From: an uncultured Collinsella sp.
Lineage (GTDB): Bacteria > Actinomycetota > Coriobacteriia > Coriobacteriales > Coriobacteriaceae
Assembly: GCA_902490095.1 (NCBI GenBank)
Contig: CABUCQ010000116.1
Location: 1-6,704 of the forward strand
Length of the DNA: 6,704 nucleotides
Reading direction: 5' to 3'
Part shown: in pieces, positions 1 through 5,744 of the stretch
Layout of the letters: every line of letters starts with the position of its first letter
Position numbering within the stretch: position 1 is the stretch's first letter
Notes under the pieces: model-generated
The model's database searches: none
Told to the model about the DNA's origin: nothing
Seen by the model: only the letters and a program-made list of their open reading frames with translations
Translations under genes and position numbers: made by a program

Positions 1-995
1 ATCGACTGAATACCGGCACGGAAAATCTCGCACAGGTACGCAGACGAGTTCATGGCCATGACGATAACGCCCAGCACATAGTCGTCCACTTTGACACCGG
101 CCAGCGGCAGGCCAAAGAACGCGATGTAGATCTGCAGGAACGCCGGCGTACCGCGGATGATATTCACATAGATACCGGCAAGACAACGAAGGATACGCGA
201 CTTGGAAATGCGCATGAGCGACAGCGCAAAGCCAAAGGGAATGGCCAACGGAAATGCCACGAGCACGATCGAGAGCGACATAAGGAAGCCCTTAAAGACG
301 ATCGGCAGGCTTTGGACCAAAATGACCGGGTTTAAGAACAGGCGCAGGAACATATTGGAGTTCCAGGCCTCGACCCACGGCTGCTCCTTAAGGTCGGCCA
401 GGAAGTTATCGAATGCCGTCACGCCCTTGATCTCGACGGAAGGAATCTTGGAAATCTTCTTGGTCGAACCGTCGGCGAGCGTATAGGTGCCGCTAAAGGC
501 CTCTTCGCCGCCCTCGACGGGAAACGTCACACCGTAAACCTCGACACGGAAAAAACCGCCGGCAGGCGCCGTCTCGCCAAAGTCGATCTTGAGCGTCTGG
601 CCGTCAGCCTTGCACGTGGGCTTCATGGGCGTACGATCCATGAGGTCCTCGCCCGAGAGCATCGTCAATCGCGTGTCATCGGTACCAAACTCCTCGCCCG
701 AGAGCATCGTCAATCGCGTGTCATCGGTACCAAACGTCGTGCCGTCGACAAACGTCAGCGAAAGACCGCTCAGCTCCTCGTCGGCATCGGCCTGAACTTC
801 CCAGGTAATGCGCGTCTCGGTGCCGCCAACCACCGCGCTGCCCGAACCGGTATTGGGTCGGGCGGTAATCTTTGCGGTCTCAAGCGCCTGGGCGGTCGTG
901 GGCACGCAGGCACCCGCGCATACCAGGGCGAGCGCCACAGCCAGGGCACAGGCCAGCTTTTGGAGCATCGAGGGCAGCGGATGGCTCTTGCCCAT
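1..995 (-). CDS. Polar amino-acid ABC transporter permease with N-terminal extracytoplasmic domain (3' end outside window)
   Basis: Membrane subunit of a HisM/ArtQ-type amino-acid importer; 331 residues are visible and the C-terminus lies beyond the left edge. Residues 10-37 form a signal peptide or anchor (hydrophobic LACALAVALALVCAG, possible cleavage after AQA at 35-37). Residues 38 to about 210 are a polar, strand-rich region that I do not recognise. From about 215 comes the permease domain: a hydrophobic span near 231-260, the family motif YVNIIRGTPAFLQIY at 276-290, and YLCEIFRAGIQS at 320-331, the start of the EAA loop that contacts the ATPase. An N-out first helix is normal for this family, so the extra domain would face outside. 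The start is uncertain: ATG at 995 has AAGGAG only 2 nt upstream, while an in-frame TTG at 1019 has AGGAG 5 nt upstream. The gene lies downstream of the binding-protein gene at 1136-1996. Family assignment is secure; the substrate is unknown. Confidence 0.9.
   Translation of the reverse strand, partial: MGKSHPLPSMLQKLACALAVALALVCAGACVPTTAQALETAKITARPNTGSGSAVVGGTETRITWEVQADADEELSGLSLTFVDGTTFGTDDTRLTMLSGEEFGTDDTRLTMLSGEDLMDRTPMKPTCKADGQTLKIDFGETAPAGGFFRVEVYGVTFPVEGGEEAFSGTYTLADGSTKKISKIPSVEIKGVTAFDNFLADLKEQPWVEAWNSNMFLRLFLNPVILVQSLPIVFKGFLMSLSIVLVAFPLAIPFGFALSLMRISKSRILRCLAGIYVNIIRGTPAFLQIYIAFFGLPLAGVKVDDYVLGVIVMAMNSSAYLCEIFRAGIQS
646..735. repeat. Perfect 45-bp tandem duplication inside the permease gene
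   Basis: Bases 646-690 and 691-735 are identical over all 45 positions. The unit is a multiple of three, so the reading frame is kept. It duplicates 15 residues (FGTDDTRLTMLSGE plus E or D) at about 88-102 and 103-117 of the extracytoplasmic domain. Complete identity, including third codon positions, points to a recent slippage or duplication event, or to an assembly error. Confidence 0.95.
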
Positions 996-1075
996 GGCTC
1001 CTTGGTTCAATCGAGACAAGGTGGCTCCTAACGTGTAAGTTGCCGACAAAACGAGGTGGGGCGACGCCCATTCGA

Positions 1076-1113
1076 GAAACGCAAAGGCCCTCTCCGCCAA
1101 AACGGAAAGGGCC
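1076..1113 (-). terminator. Terminator-like hairpin between binding-protein and permease genes
   Basis: Reading the minus strand, an 11-bp stem (1103-1113 with 1086-1096, one G-U pair) closes a 6-nt loop and is followed by TTTGCGTTTCT. The T tract is interrupted, so termination is probably partial. It lies 22 bp after the binding-protein stop codon and about 90 bp before the permease start. This arrangement commonly gives more binding protein than permease from one transcript. Confidence 0.65.
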
Positions 1114-1135
1114 CGCGCGCAATCAAGTAGCTATT

Positions 1136-1996
1136 TTACTTGATATTGTACTTAGCCATGAGGGCGTCAACGGTACCGTCATCGGTCAGGTCCTTGATGG
1201 CCTGGTTGATGTCGTCCTTGAGCTTGGTGTTGCCCTGGTTGATGGCGATGGCGTACTCCTCGCCGGTGCTGATCTGCTTGATGGTCTGGCAGGTGTTGAA
1301 CTGCTCGGCGGTCAGCTGGCTGGCAACGGAGCGGTTGGTGACTACGGCATCGCCCTTATCGGACTGCAGGGCGCTGAAGCACTCGGTGGCGTCCTTGTAG
1401 GGGACGATCTTGGCCTTAGGGAAGTTCTCCTGGGCAAAGGCCTCGGCGGTCGATCCAGACTGGACGATGATGGTAGCGTCGGCGTTGTTGAGCTTCTCGC
1501 TGTAGTTGTCGGCCGTGATGTCGGTGTTATCGACCTTGGTCACGATAGCCTGATCGTCCATGTAGTAGGAATCGGAGAAAGTGACTTCCTTCTCACGCTC
1601 GGGCGTGTCGGTGATAGCCGCGATGGAAACGTCATACTTGGCGCCCGAAGCAACGCCGGGGACGAGCGTGTCGAAGTCGTTGTTGACATACTCGACATCC
1701 AGACCCAGCTTGTCACCGATAGCCTTGATGAGCTCAAGGTCAAAGCCCTGGTAGTCGCCGTTGTCGTCCTTGTACTCAAACGGAGCGTACTCGGCAGAGG
1801 TGCCGACGGTCAGCGTACCGTCCTTGACGAGCGCGTACTCCTTGGAGCCATCGACCTTCTCGACCTTCGCGTCGTCAGAGCTGCTGGAACCGGCATCGGA
1901 ACCAGAGGTGGCGTTGGACGAGCCGCAACCCGTCAGTGCGAGGGCGAGTGCCATGGCACCCGTGGCGGCAAATGCGCCAAGCTTCTTAAGCTTCAT
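1136..1996 (-). CDS. Amino-acid ABC transporter substrate-binding lipoprotein
   Basis: Extracellular binding protein (solute-binding family 3) that would hand an amino acid to the permease encoded next; 286 residues, normal for the family. The start is ATG 1996, preceded by AAGGAG with 7-nt spacing; an in-frame extension to 2062 has no such site. Residues 1-24 are a lipoprotein signal with lipobox LTGC (Cys24), followed by a Ser/Gly/Asp-rich tether to about residue 45. The binding domain starts near 53: LTVGTSAEYAPFEY at 62-75, the family signature GFDLELIKAIGDKLG at 84-98, and AAITDTPEREKEVTFSDSYY at 126-145 with Arg134 expected to hold the ligand carboxylate. In the lobe-2 motif DAVVTN (216-221) an Asn221 stands where family members usually have the Asp that binds the amino group. 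Substrate not determinable. Confidence 0.95.
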   Translation of the reverse strand: MKLKKLGAFAATGAMALALALTGCGSSNATSGSDAGSSSSDDAKVEKVDGSKEYALVKDGTLTVGTSAEYAPFEYKDDNGDYQGFDLELIKAIGDKLGLDVEYVNNDFDTLVPGVASGAKYDVSIAAITDTPEREKEVTFSDSYYMDDQAIVTKVDNTDITADNYSEKLNNADATIIVQSGSTAEAFAQENFPKAKIVPYKDATECFSALQSDKGDAVVTNRSVASQLTAEQFNTCQTIKQISTGEEYAIAINQGNTKLKDDINQAIKDLTDDGTVDALMAKYNIK

Positions 1997-2014
1997 GATC
2001 AGTCTCCTTCCGGT

Positions 2015-2036
2015 GACCTCGTTTGATTCAGAGGTC
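2015..2036 (-). promoter_or_regulatory. Inverted repeat in the leader of the binding-protein gene
   Basis: A perfect 6-bp inverted repeat, GACCTC and GAGGTC, is separated by 10 bases. It lies in the 5' leader, just upstream of the ribosome binding site and about 18 bp below the candidate -10 box. It could be an operator or an RNA hairpin; short palindromes also occur by chance. Confidence 0.3.
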
Positions 2037-2053
2037 TGCAAAAACTGTTGGCT

Positions 2054-2082
2054 ATTATGCACCCGGAATTACGAATCTGCAA
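2054..2082 (-). promoter_or_regulatory. Candidate promoter of the amino-acid transporter operon
   Basis: On the minus strand, TTGCAG (2077-2082) and CATAAT (2054-2059) are separated by exactly 17 bp. The -10 box matches the consensus at 5 of 6 positions, the -35 box at 3 of 6. The predicted start near 2047 gives a leader of about 50 nt. The site lies in the 147-bp gap after nfo, which has no clear terminator, so some read-through from nfo is possible. Confidence 0.5.
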
Positions 2083-2143
2083 TGAGAAAATCGATTGAAA
2101 CAAACCCATAACGTGAATGGAATACTCTACTTTGTGACAGTCA

Positions 2144-3010
2144 TTACTGCTGCAATGACCTTAATAGTCTAATTTCAGCTGCATAACCTGCAAGTTCGTT
2201 CGGAGTCTCCAAAATGAACGGCAGCGAACGCAAACGGCCATTCGATACAATATTCTGCATAACCTGCATACCGCCACCAAATTCCTCGCTGCCAAGGTAT
2301 CCCTTGCCGATGCACTCGTGACGATCTTTATGGGCGCCACAAGGGTTCTTCGAATCGTTGATATGTACGGCATGCAAGCGATCGATACCCACCACGCGGT
2401 CGAACTCGTCGAGTACGCCGTCCAGATCATGGATGATGTCGTAGCCGGCATCGCTCACATGGCAGGTGTCCAAACAAACGCCCAGCTTATCGGACAGCTC
2501 TGGACGCTTGGCGGCAACGCCCTCGATAATGCACGCCAGTTCTTCAAAGCTACGGCCCATCTCGGTGCCCTTGCCTGCCATGGTCTCGAGTAATACCGTC
2601 GTCTGCTGCCCCTCAAACATCACCTGGCACAGCGTGTCGACAATCATCTGAATGCCGGCGTCTGCCCCCTGTCCCACATGCGCACCGGGGTGAAAATTGT
2701 AGTAGTTGCCGGGCAGTGCTTCCAGACGCTGCAAATCTTCCGCCATTGCCTCCAAGGCAAACTCGCGTGCCCGCTCTTTGGCAGAACAGGGGTTGTAGGT
2801 ATACGGGGCATGCGCCACCAGCGGTCCAAAGTCGTTTTGTGCCATAAGCTCGCGCAGATCCGCCACGTCATCCATGTCAAGTTCTTTTGCCTTGCCGCCG
2901 CGCGGGTTGCGCGTAAAGAACGCAAAGGTATTGGCGCCAATGGATAGCGCCGTTTCCCCCATCGCCCGATAGCCCTTCGTCGTCGAAAGATGACACCCGA
3001 TCGTCAGCAT
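2144..3010 (-). CDS. nfo: Endonuclease IV (AP endonuclease, DNA base-excision repair)
   Basis: Cuts DNA 5' to abasic sites and removes blocked 3' ends; a cytoplasmic trinuclear-zinc TIM barrel. The 288 residues match the usual length (about 280-300). All nine expected metal ligands are present: His67, His107 (NFHPGAH), Glu142 (LLETMAGKG), Asp181 and His184 (CLDTCH), His216 (VHINDSK), Asp229 and His231 (HKDRHE), Glu268 (ILETPNE). The start is ATG 3010 (MLTIGCHLS, aligning with the family N-terminus), with GGAGGGAG upstream. An ATG at 3028 (MRRELEMLTIG) is possible but less likely, and the open frame to 3094 runs into the palindromic element and is not credible. The gene ends with tandem stops TAA TGA. 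It follows the Gfo/Idh-type gene in the same direction after a 153-bp gap holding a repeat copy; there is no functional link to its neighbours. Confidence 0.97.
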   Translation of the reverse strand: MLTIGCHLSTTKGYRAMGETALSIGANTFAFFTRNPRGGKAKELDMDDVADLRELMAQNDFGPLVAHAPYTYNPCSAKERAREFALEAMAEDLQRLEALPGNYYNFHPGAHVGQGADAGIQMIVDTLCQVMFEGQQTTVLLETMAGKGTEMGRSFEELACIIEGVAAKRPELSDKLGVCLDTCHVSDAGYDIIHDLDGVLDEFDRVVGIDRLHAVHINDSKNPCGAHKDRHECIGKGYLGSEEFGGGMQVMQNIVSNGRLRSLPFILETPNELAGYAAEIRLLRSLQQ

Positions 3011-3027
3011 CTCCAACTCCCTCCTCA

Positions 3028-3110
3028 TCAGTTGCGGTGAAATACGGTCTATTGGTGCCCTATTTTGGCGCAAACAGACCGTATTCCACCGCAAGTTATA
3101 AAAGGGGCAT
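3028..3110. repeat. Palindromic intergenic element, copy 1
   Basis: Core hairpin 3032-3094 (63 bp): 28-nt arms with a 7-nt loop (CTATTTT) and only four non-Watson-Crick positions (9, 20, 23, 25). Positions 9 and 20 become G-U pairs in minus-strand RNA. The ends TTGCGGTGAAATA and TATTCCACCGCAA, and the flank GTTATAAAAGGG, are identical to copy 2 at 4195-4277, whereas stem positions 14-17 (CGGT paired with ACCG) are specific to this copy. It lies just upstream of the nfo ribosome binding site, within the minus-strand gene row. It could be a REP/MITE-like element or a cis-acting RNA structure; neither is proven. Confidence 0.93.
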
Positions 3111-3157
3111 CAGGGGCAAAGGCCTCCAAGGCATTCCAGGCGCTGGCGCCATGCCCC
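3098..3157 (-). terminator. Possible branched terminator after the Gfo/Idh gene
   Basis: On the minus strand, GGGGCAT (3151-3157) can pair with ATGCCCC (3104-3110), followed directly by TTTTAT (3098-3103). The 40-nt interior can form two small hairpins, GGCG-CGCC and GCCT-AGGC. It begins 7 bp after the stop codon at 3164. The T tract is the conserved border of the palindromic element, so a role as terminator would depend on that element. The long branched loop makes this a weak call. Confidence 0.3.
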
Positions 3158-3163
3158 CACGCA

Positions 3164-4183
3164 CTAAAGTTTCAAGCGAATCGCATCGATAATGCGCGCG
3201 CAGCGCTGCGTGGCGGCAAGGGGCATGACGGGACTCTCGAGTTTCCCCGCCCGGATGAGCTGGGTCGCATGCTGGATTTCGCCGTAGAAATCATCGATCT
3301 CAAACGGGGCATTTATTTCGAGCGTTCGACCGTCGGAATACTTCACATGGGCGAGCTCGGGGCGATGGAGACGCTCGATTTCCAACGAGCCTCGCTCACA
3401 GACAATCGTTAAGCGGCTTTCATATGTTGCTTTGCCGTCGCACACCATATGAATGGGTATACCGCCGACGCTCATACGGATCTCGTCGGCCCAATCGACG
3501 CGGCCGCCTGATACGTCACGCCAGCGAACTTCACGGGATGAAACCTCGCACGCGCCCGCGAGCAAATCCTCAAACCAACCGACCGCATAGCAGCCCATGT
3601 CATATAGACAGCCGCCCTGCAACGAATCAAGCAGATAGCCCGAAGGAGGCTCGCCGTAATCGAGCTTTTGCACGCTTTCAATCGAGACAATACGGCCAAG
3701 CTCACCCGACGCAAGCAAGTCCTTCACGCGAGTGCGCATCGGGCAAAACCGATTCTTCATCGCCTCCATAAACAGCACGCCGCGCTCACGAGAGGTGGAG
3801 GCAATCGAGAGAGCCTCTTCCTCACTCAAAACGGCCGGCTTTTCGCACAGCACGGCCTTTCCCGCGCGCAGTGCCCGACAGACCCAATGCGCATGCATGC
3901 CATGTGGAAGAGCCAAGTAGATTGCGTCGACATCGGGGTCGGCAATCAGCGCATCATAAGCCACATCGCCGCTATCGTCAGCCGTGGCATAACTGTGCGC
4001 GGCATCAATCGAAAACGCCCTGCAAAACTCCTCAACATGCGAAGGAGTGCGGCCGGCGGCAGCCACAAGCCGTGCCCCGTCCACCTCCTTGAGCGACGAT
4101 GCAAATCGATGCGAAATGTGTCCAGCGCCCAAAACGCCCCAACAAACCTCACGCAAATCATCACATGAATCCCGATGGCCCAC
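3164..4183 (-). CDS. Gfo/Idh/MocA family NAD(P)-dependent oxidoreductase
   Basis: Probable cytoplasmic dehydrogenase acting on a sugar, polyol or related diol; 339 residues, typical of the family. An N-terminal Rossmann fold shows GVLGAGHIS (16-24), then LPHGMHAHW (92-100) and the hallmark AVLCEKP (110-116) with the conserved Lys115. The C-terminal substrate domain carries GGCLYDMGCYAVGW (190-203), which holds the usual conserved region around the active site. FMEAMKNRFCP resembles the dihydrodiol dehydrogenase-like branch, but the substrate cannot be inferred. The start is GTG 4183, with AAGGGGG 5 nt upstream. An open frame reaching 4261 arises from translating the palindromic element and has no ribosome binding site. 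The gap to the upstream reductase stop is 90 bp and is almost wholly the repeat copy, which suggests co-transcription of the two genes. Confidence 0.93.
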   Translation of the reverse strand: MGHRDSCDDLREVCWGVLGAGHISHRFASSLKEVDGARLVAAAGRTPSHVEEFCRAFSIDAAHSYATADDSGDVAYDALIADPDVDAIYLALPHGMHAHWVCRALRAGKAVLCEKPAVLSEEEALSIASTSRERGVLFMEAMKNRFCPMRTRVKDLLASGELGRIVSIESVQKLDYGEPPSGYLLDSLQGGCLYDMGCYAVGWFEDLLAGACEVSSREVRWRDVSGGRVDWADEIRMSVGGIPIHMVCDGKATYESRLTIVCERGSLEIERLHRPELAHVKYSDGRTLEINAPFEIDDFYGEIQHATQLIRAGKLESPVMPLAATQRCARIIDAIRLKL

Positions 4184-4194
4184 GACAGCCCCCT

Positions 4195-4277
4195 TCAGTT
4201 GCGGTGAAATAGTTCCTGTTTGGCCCCTATTCTGCCGCAAACAGGAACTATTCCACCGCAAGTTATAAAAGGGTCAT
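4195..4277. repeat. Palindromic intergenic element, copy 2
   Basis: Core hairpin 4199-4261 (63 bp): the outer 24 bp pair with a single non-Watson-Crick position (9, G-U in minus-strand RNA), and the apical loop is CTATTCT. Ends and flank are identical to copy 1. Stem positions 14-17 read GTTC paired with GAAC, so all four base pairs differ from copy 1 while pairing is kept. It fills the gap between the aldo/keto reductase stop codon (4274-4276, inside the element's border) and the GTG start at 4183. The AAGGGGG ribosome binding site of that gene begins at the opposite border. Confidence 0.93.
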
Positions 4278-5464
4278 GAGGAGCGCGTTTTGCCGAAGAC
4301 TTTAAGCATGGCCGTTACGGGGCCCGGCTGGAAGCGTCGGCGCACGTCATCGAGACGCTCGGGGATATCGATATGCTGCGGGCAGTGGCGCGCGCATTTG
4401 CCGCACTTGACGCAATTGCTCACCAGCTTGGCCTCGCTTGTGCGCACCGCGCTCGCCGTAAAGTACTGCGATAGACCCGTAAACCAGCTGTGCGCATAGC
4501 TCGCGTTGTAGGCGGCAAAGCAGCCGGGAATGTTGATACCCTTGGGGCATGGCATGCAGTAGCCGCATCCCGTGCAGGGCACGCGGTTCGTTTTCTCAAA
4601 CTCTTCCAGCACGCGCGCGATGGTATCAAGCTGACCTGTCGTCATCGAGTCCGGCAGCGCACGATCGGCCAGCGCTGCATTCTCGTCCACCTGCGCGGTA
4701 TCGGTCATGCCCGAAAGCAGCATCGTCACCTGAGGATGATTCCACACCCACGAAAGACCCCAGGCGGCAGGAGTGCGCAAATGCGGGTCACGGGCACTAT
4801 CGAGCACAGCGCGGGCCCGTGGCGGCAGCTTGCCCGCTAAACGCCCGCCCAGCAGCGGCTCCATCACAAACACCGCGAGCCCGCACTCCGCAGCCGCCAT
4901 GAGTCCTGCCGTTCCCGCTTGGTAACGCTCGCCGGCATAGTTGTACTGGATCTGGCAAAAATCCCAGTCATATGCGTCAAGCATCGTCAGGAAATCCACC
5001 GCGCTGCCGTGGTACGAAAAACCAATCTGGCGAATGCGCCCCGCCGCCTTTTGGCGCGCAATCCAGTCCTCGATGCCCAACGCCACCACACGTTCCCACT
5101 GGGCGGGCGAGGTAATGTTGTGCATGAGGTAATAGTCGATATGGTCGGTCCGCAGGCGGCGCAATTGCTCGTCGAAGAACCGGTCGAAATCCTCCGCACA
5201 CTTGCACGAAGCATGCGGCAACTTGGTCGCCAGCAACACCCGGTCACGCAGCCCCAATCGCTCAAGCGAGGCGCCCACGCACGCCTCGTTACCGGGATAG
5301 AGATACGCGGTGTCCAGATAATTAATCCCCTGCTCCACCGCACGGGAAATGATGGCATCGGCTGTCTTCGCATCCGGACGTCCCGGCGCACCGGGAAACC
5401 TCATGCAGCCCAGACCCAGAGCGGATATTCGGTTACCACTTTTAGGGTCAACGCGGTATTGCAC
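4274..5464 (-). CDS. Aldo/keto reductase with C-terminal 2x[4Fe-4S] ferredoxin domain
   Basis: Cytoplasmic oxidoreductase of the iron-sulfur aldo/keto reductase group common in anaerobes; the physiological substrate is unknown. Of 396 residues, about 1-290 form the TIM barrel, starting MQYRVDPKSGNRISALGLGCMRFP. The expected tetrad is Asp51 and Tyr56 (DTAYLYPGNE), Lys81 (ATKLP) and His115 (LMHN). The C-terminal part has two cysteine clusters, C297-x2-C300-x2-C303-x2-C306-P and C351-x2-C354-x2-C357-x3-C361-P, each suited to one 4Fe-4S cluster. I chose GTG 5464 because AAGGGAGG lies 4 nt upstream and the protein then begins as relatives do; ATG 5482 (MAKGGAV) lacks a good ribosome binding site. 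It is probably the first gene of the minus-strand row leading to the Gfo/Idh-type gene. Its stop codon abuts palindromic copy 2. Confidence 0.93.
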   Translation of the reverse strand: MQYRVDPKSGNRISALGLGCMRFPGAPGRPDAKTADAIISRAVEQGINYLDTAYLYPGNEACVGASLERLGLRDRVLLATKLPHASCKCAEDFDRFFDEQLRRLRTDHIDYYLMHNITSPAQWERVVALGIEDWIARQKAAGRIRQIGFSYHGSAVDFLTMLDAYDWDFCQIQYNYAGERYQAGTAGLMAAAECGLAVFVMEPLLGGRLAGKLPPRARAVLDSARDPHLRTPAAWGLSWVWNHPQVTMLLSGMTDTAQVDENAALADRALPDSMTTGQLDTIARVLEEFEKTNRVPCTGCGYCMPCPKGINIPGCFAAYNASYAHSWFTGLSQYFTASAVRTSEAKLVSNCVKCGKCARHCPQHIDIPERLDDVRRRFQPGPVTAMLKVFGKTRSS

Positions 5465-5551
5465 GGCCCCTCCCTTCGCCATCAGCGCCCCGACAAGGCG
5501 AAACACAATGGTCACGCAGCCGAAACATCGTGGAATCGCAATCGAGAACGT

Positions 5552-5581
5552 ATCGTAACGCAGCAGAAATCGAGCCGTCAC
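5552..5581 (-). promoter_or_regulatory. Weak candidate proximal promoter of the aldo/keto reductase
   Basis: On the minus strand, GTGACG (5576-5581) and TACGAT (5552-5557) are 18 bp apart, each matching consensus at 4 of 6 positions. If active it would start the transcript downstream of the terminator-like hairpin at 5602-5627. It competes with the distal candidate at 5690-5719. Confidence 0.25.
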
Positions 5582-5601
5582 GGCACCGCTTTAACATCAG
5601 C

Positions 5602-5627
5602 AAAAAGCCCGATGAAAGGAGCCGGGC
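5602..5627 (-). terminator. Minus-strand hairpin plus T5 in the reductase leader (possible attenuator or sRNA end)
   Basis: On the minus strand GCCCG (5623-5627) pairs with CGGGC (5607-5611), extendable by a G-U pair, around an 11-nt loop, and is followed by TTTTT (5602-5606). No gene on this strand ends here: the next gene to the right is on the plus strand. The hairpin would therefore stop transcripts started near 5690, about 140 bp before the reductase start codon. Either a regulated leader or a short RNA of about 80 nt would explain it. Confidence 0.5.
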
Positions 5628-5666
5628 ATGACCACGCGCATGTCTTTGCGGTCTGCCCCGCAGCGT

Positions 5667-5684
5667 AACGTCCAGACAAACGTT
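5667..5684. promoter_or_regulatory. Inverted repeat in the divergent intergenic region
   Basis: AACGT and ACGTT are separated by 8 bases, just downstream of the candidate minus-strand -10 box at 5690-5695. The position would suit an operator over the transcription start. The arms are short and chance cannot be excluded. Confidence 0.22.
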
Positions 5685-5689
5685 TCTTT

Positions 5690-5719
5690 TTTATAACAGC
5701 CGCCCCGCGCACCCACCAA
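5690..5719 (-). promoter_or_regulatory. Candidate distal promoter toward the aldo/keto reductase
   Basis: On the minus strand TTGGTG (5714-5719) and TATAAA (5690-5695) are 18 bp apart. The -10 box matches 5 of 6 consensus bases, the -35 box 3 of 6. It would produce a leader of about 220 nt containing the hairpin at 5602-5627 and a smaller hairpin, TGCGG-CCGCA (5647-5662). Confidence 0.35.
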
Positions 5720-5733
5720 TCACCCCGGCAGCA

Positions 5734-5739
5734 TACAAT
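5734..5739 (+). promoter_or_regulatory. Possible -10 box for the ketopantoate reductase-family gene
   Basis: TACAAT matches the -10 consensus at 5 of 6 positions and lies about 50 bp before the start codon. No convincing -35 box is seen 16-18 bp upstream. Transcription from here would begin essentially at the hairpin of 5745-5767. Confidence 0.3.
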
Positions 5740-5744
5740 CCATC

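Noticed and set aside
872..2026. Long plus-strand open frame (384 codons) opposite the binding-protein gene
   Set aside because: It is antisense to a clear lipoprotein gene with a full family signature, is low in complexity (rich in Val, Leu, Gly, Asp), and has no recognisable domain.
1997..2062. N-terminal extension of the binding protein from ATG 2062
   Set aside because: It would hide the lipoprotein signal behind 22 residues, would place the start upstream of the strong AAGGAG site, and overlaps the candidate promoter.
3032..3094. Palindromic element read as a plain intrinsic terminator
   Set aside because: Neither strand has a T tract directly after the hairpin; the only T run lies on the upstream side in the direction of transcription.
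4255..4272. TATAAC at the element border as a promoter -10 box
   Set aside because: The hexamer is promoter-like on the minus strand in both copies, but no acceptable -35 box lies 16-18 bp upstream in either.
3028..4277. CRISPR-like repeat pair
   Set aside because: There are only two copies more than 1 kb apart with a gene between them, each itself a long palindrome; no spacer array and no cas gene.
4919..5668. Plus-strand open frame of 249 codons opposite the aldo/keto reductase
   Set aside because: It is a shadow of the reductase coding strand, which carries intact catalytic and cysteine motifs; no domain is visible on this strand.
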